Source: Cyanoderma ruficeps (Eukaryota > Chordata > Aves > Passeriformes > Timaliidae). From it: 64,000 nucleotides of DNA. This document shows positions 63,715 to 64,000 of the stretch, piece after piece; the first letter of the stretch is position 1; every line of letters starts with the position of its first letter. Under the pieces are notes generated by a model. It had not been told where the DNA came from, searched no databases, and saw only the letters and a program-made list of their open reading frames with translations. The position numbers and the translations under genes are program-made. The stretch spans positions 8,659,089-8,723,088 of the forward strand of contig VZDJ01000219.1 of NCBI GenBank assembly GCA_008694505.1, given 5' to 3'.

Positions 63715-63772
63715 ATGAGAGATCAGATAGACCTGCTGGCCACAGTCACAGTTCTGGGGGTCCTGGAGCAAG
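63715..63772 (+). CDS. LTC4S: Leukotriene C4 synthase, first coding exon only (partial gene)
   Basis: The gene makes LTC4 from LTA4 and glutathione in the nuclear envelope/ER membrane; it belongs to the MAPEG family. The exon encodes MRDQIDLLATVTVLGVLEQ plus one base, then donor GTAAAT at 63,773. Human exon 1 encodes MKDEVALLAAVTLLGVLLQ with the same length and same phase. This identity, the exon phase and the position downstream of MAML1 support the call. The segment is the start of membrane helix 1; Glu18 replaces a hydrophobic residue. The active-site residues lie in exons outside the window. MGST2 and ALOX5AP have similar starts, but synteny favours LTC4S. Confidence 0.85.
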
Positions 63773-64000
63773 GTAAATGTCCTTTGTACGATGCCAGTAT
63801 TGAGGTAATTATGTTAAACTTTGTGGGATGTGGTTCCTGTATTTTTCTCCGAGTGGCTGTAGACTGAAAGTCACTGTTTTCCAACATAGCAAAATGATAC
63901 AAATTTTTGGCTGTTAATGTCAGAAATGTCATGCCTGAGGGTGGTCATTATTTAACAGGGATTAAAATGATCCTCAAAGCCAGCAAGTAAAACTTGTAGA

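Overview
This is vertebrate nuclear DNA, almost certainly from a bird. It has split genes with GT-AG introns, CpG-island promoters and no bacterial-style gene packing. An intron holds a CR1 LINE 3' end of the avian type. The proteins are clear vertebrate orthologues.

Layout: (1) 1-17,600 is intergenic. I found no exon there that I can support. It holds simple repeats, a CpG-enriched patch near 11.6-12.9 kb with a CTCF-like motif, and some AT-rich stretches that look like conserved noncoding DNA. (2) 17,630-38,300 is CANX (calnexin, + strand). It has a CpG-island promoter with a perfect ER-stress response element (CCAAT-N9-CCACG), a noncoding first exon, 14 coding exons that join in frame to 603 residues, and a long 3' UTR with several polyadenylation signals. 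(3) 38,350-about 61,290 is MAML1 (mastermind-like 1, Notch co-activator, + strand). It has a CpG-island promoter with a YY1-type start-site motif, two short upstream ORFs, five exons giving 1,046 residues, and a 3' UTR of about 3.4 kb. (4) At the right edge, 63,715-63,772 is the first coding exon of LTC4S (leukotriene C4 synthase); the rest of that gene lies outside the window.

CANX-MAML1-LTC4S in this order and orientation matches human 5q35.3, so the window is a conserved syntenic block. The three genes do not form one pathway. Calnexin is an ER lectin chaperone, MAML1 is a nuclear transcription co-activator, and LTC4S is a membrane enzyme of eicosanoid synthesis. The CANX and MAML1 genes are tightly packed, with about 0.5 kb between the last CANX poly(A) signal and the MAML1 start region.

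I did not find evidence for an undescribed system. The most useful observations are regulatory (ERSE, YY1/uORFs, possible enhancers), splicing details (a NAGNAG acceptor, a possible cryptic 5' UTR exon) and lineage-specific protein changes (a ten-Glu run in the calnexin tail, a Glu in the first LTC4S membrane helix). All exon borders were read by eye from splice signals and reading-frame continuity. No alignment was run.
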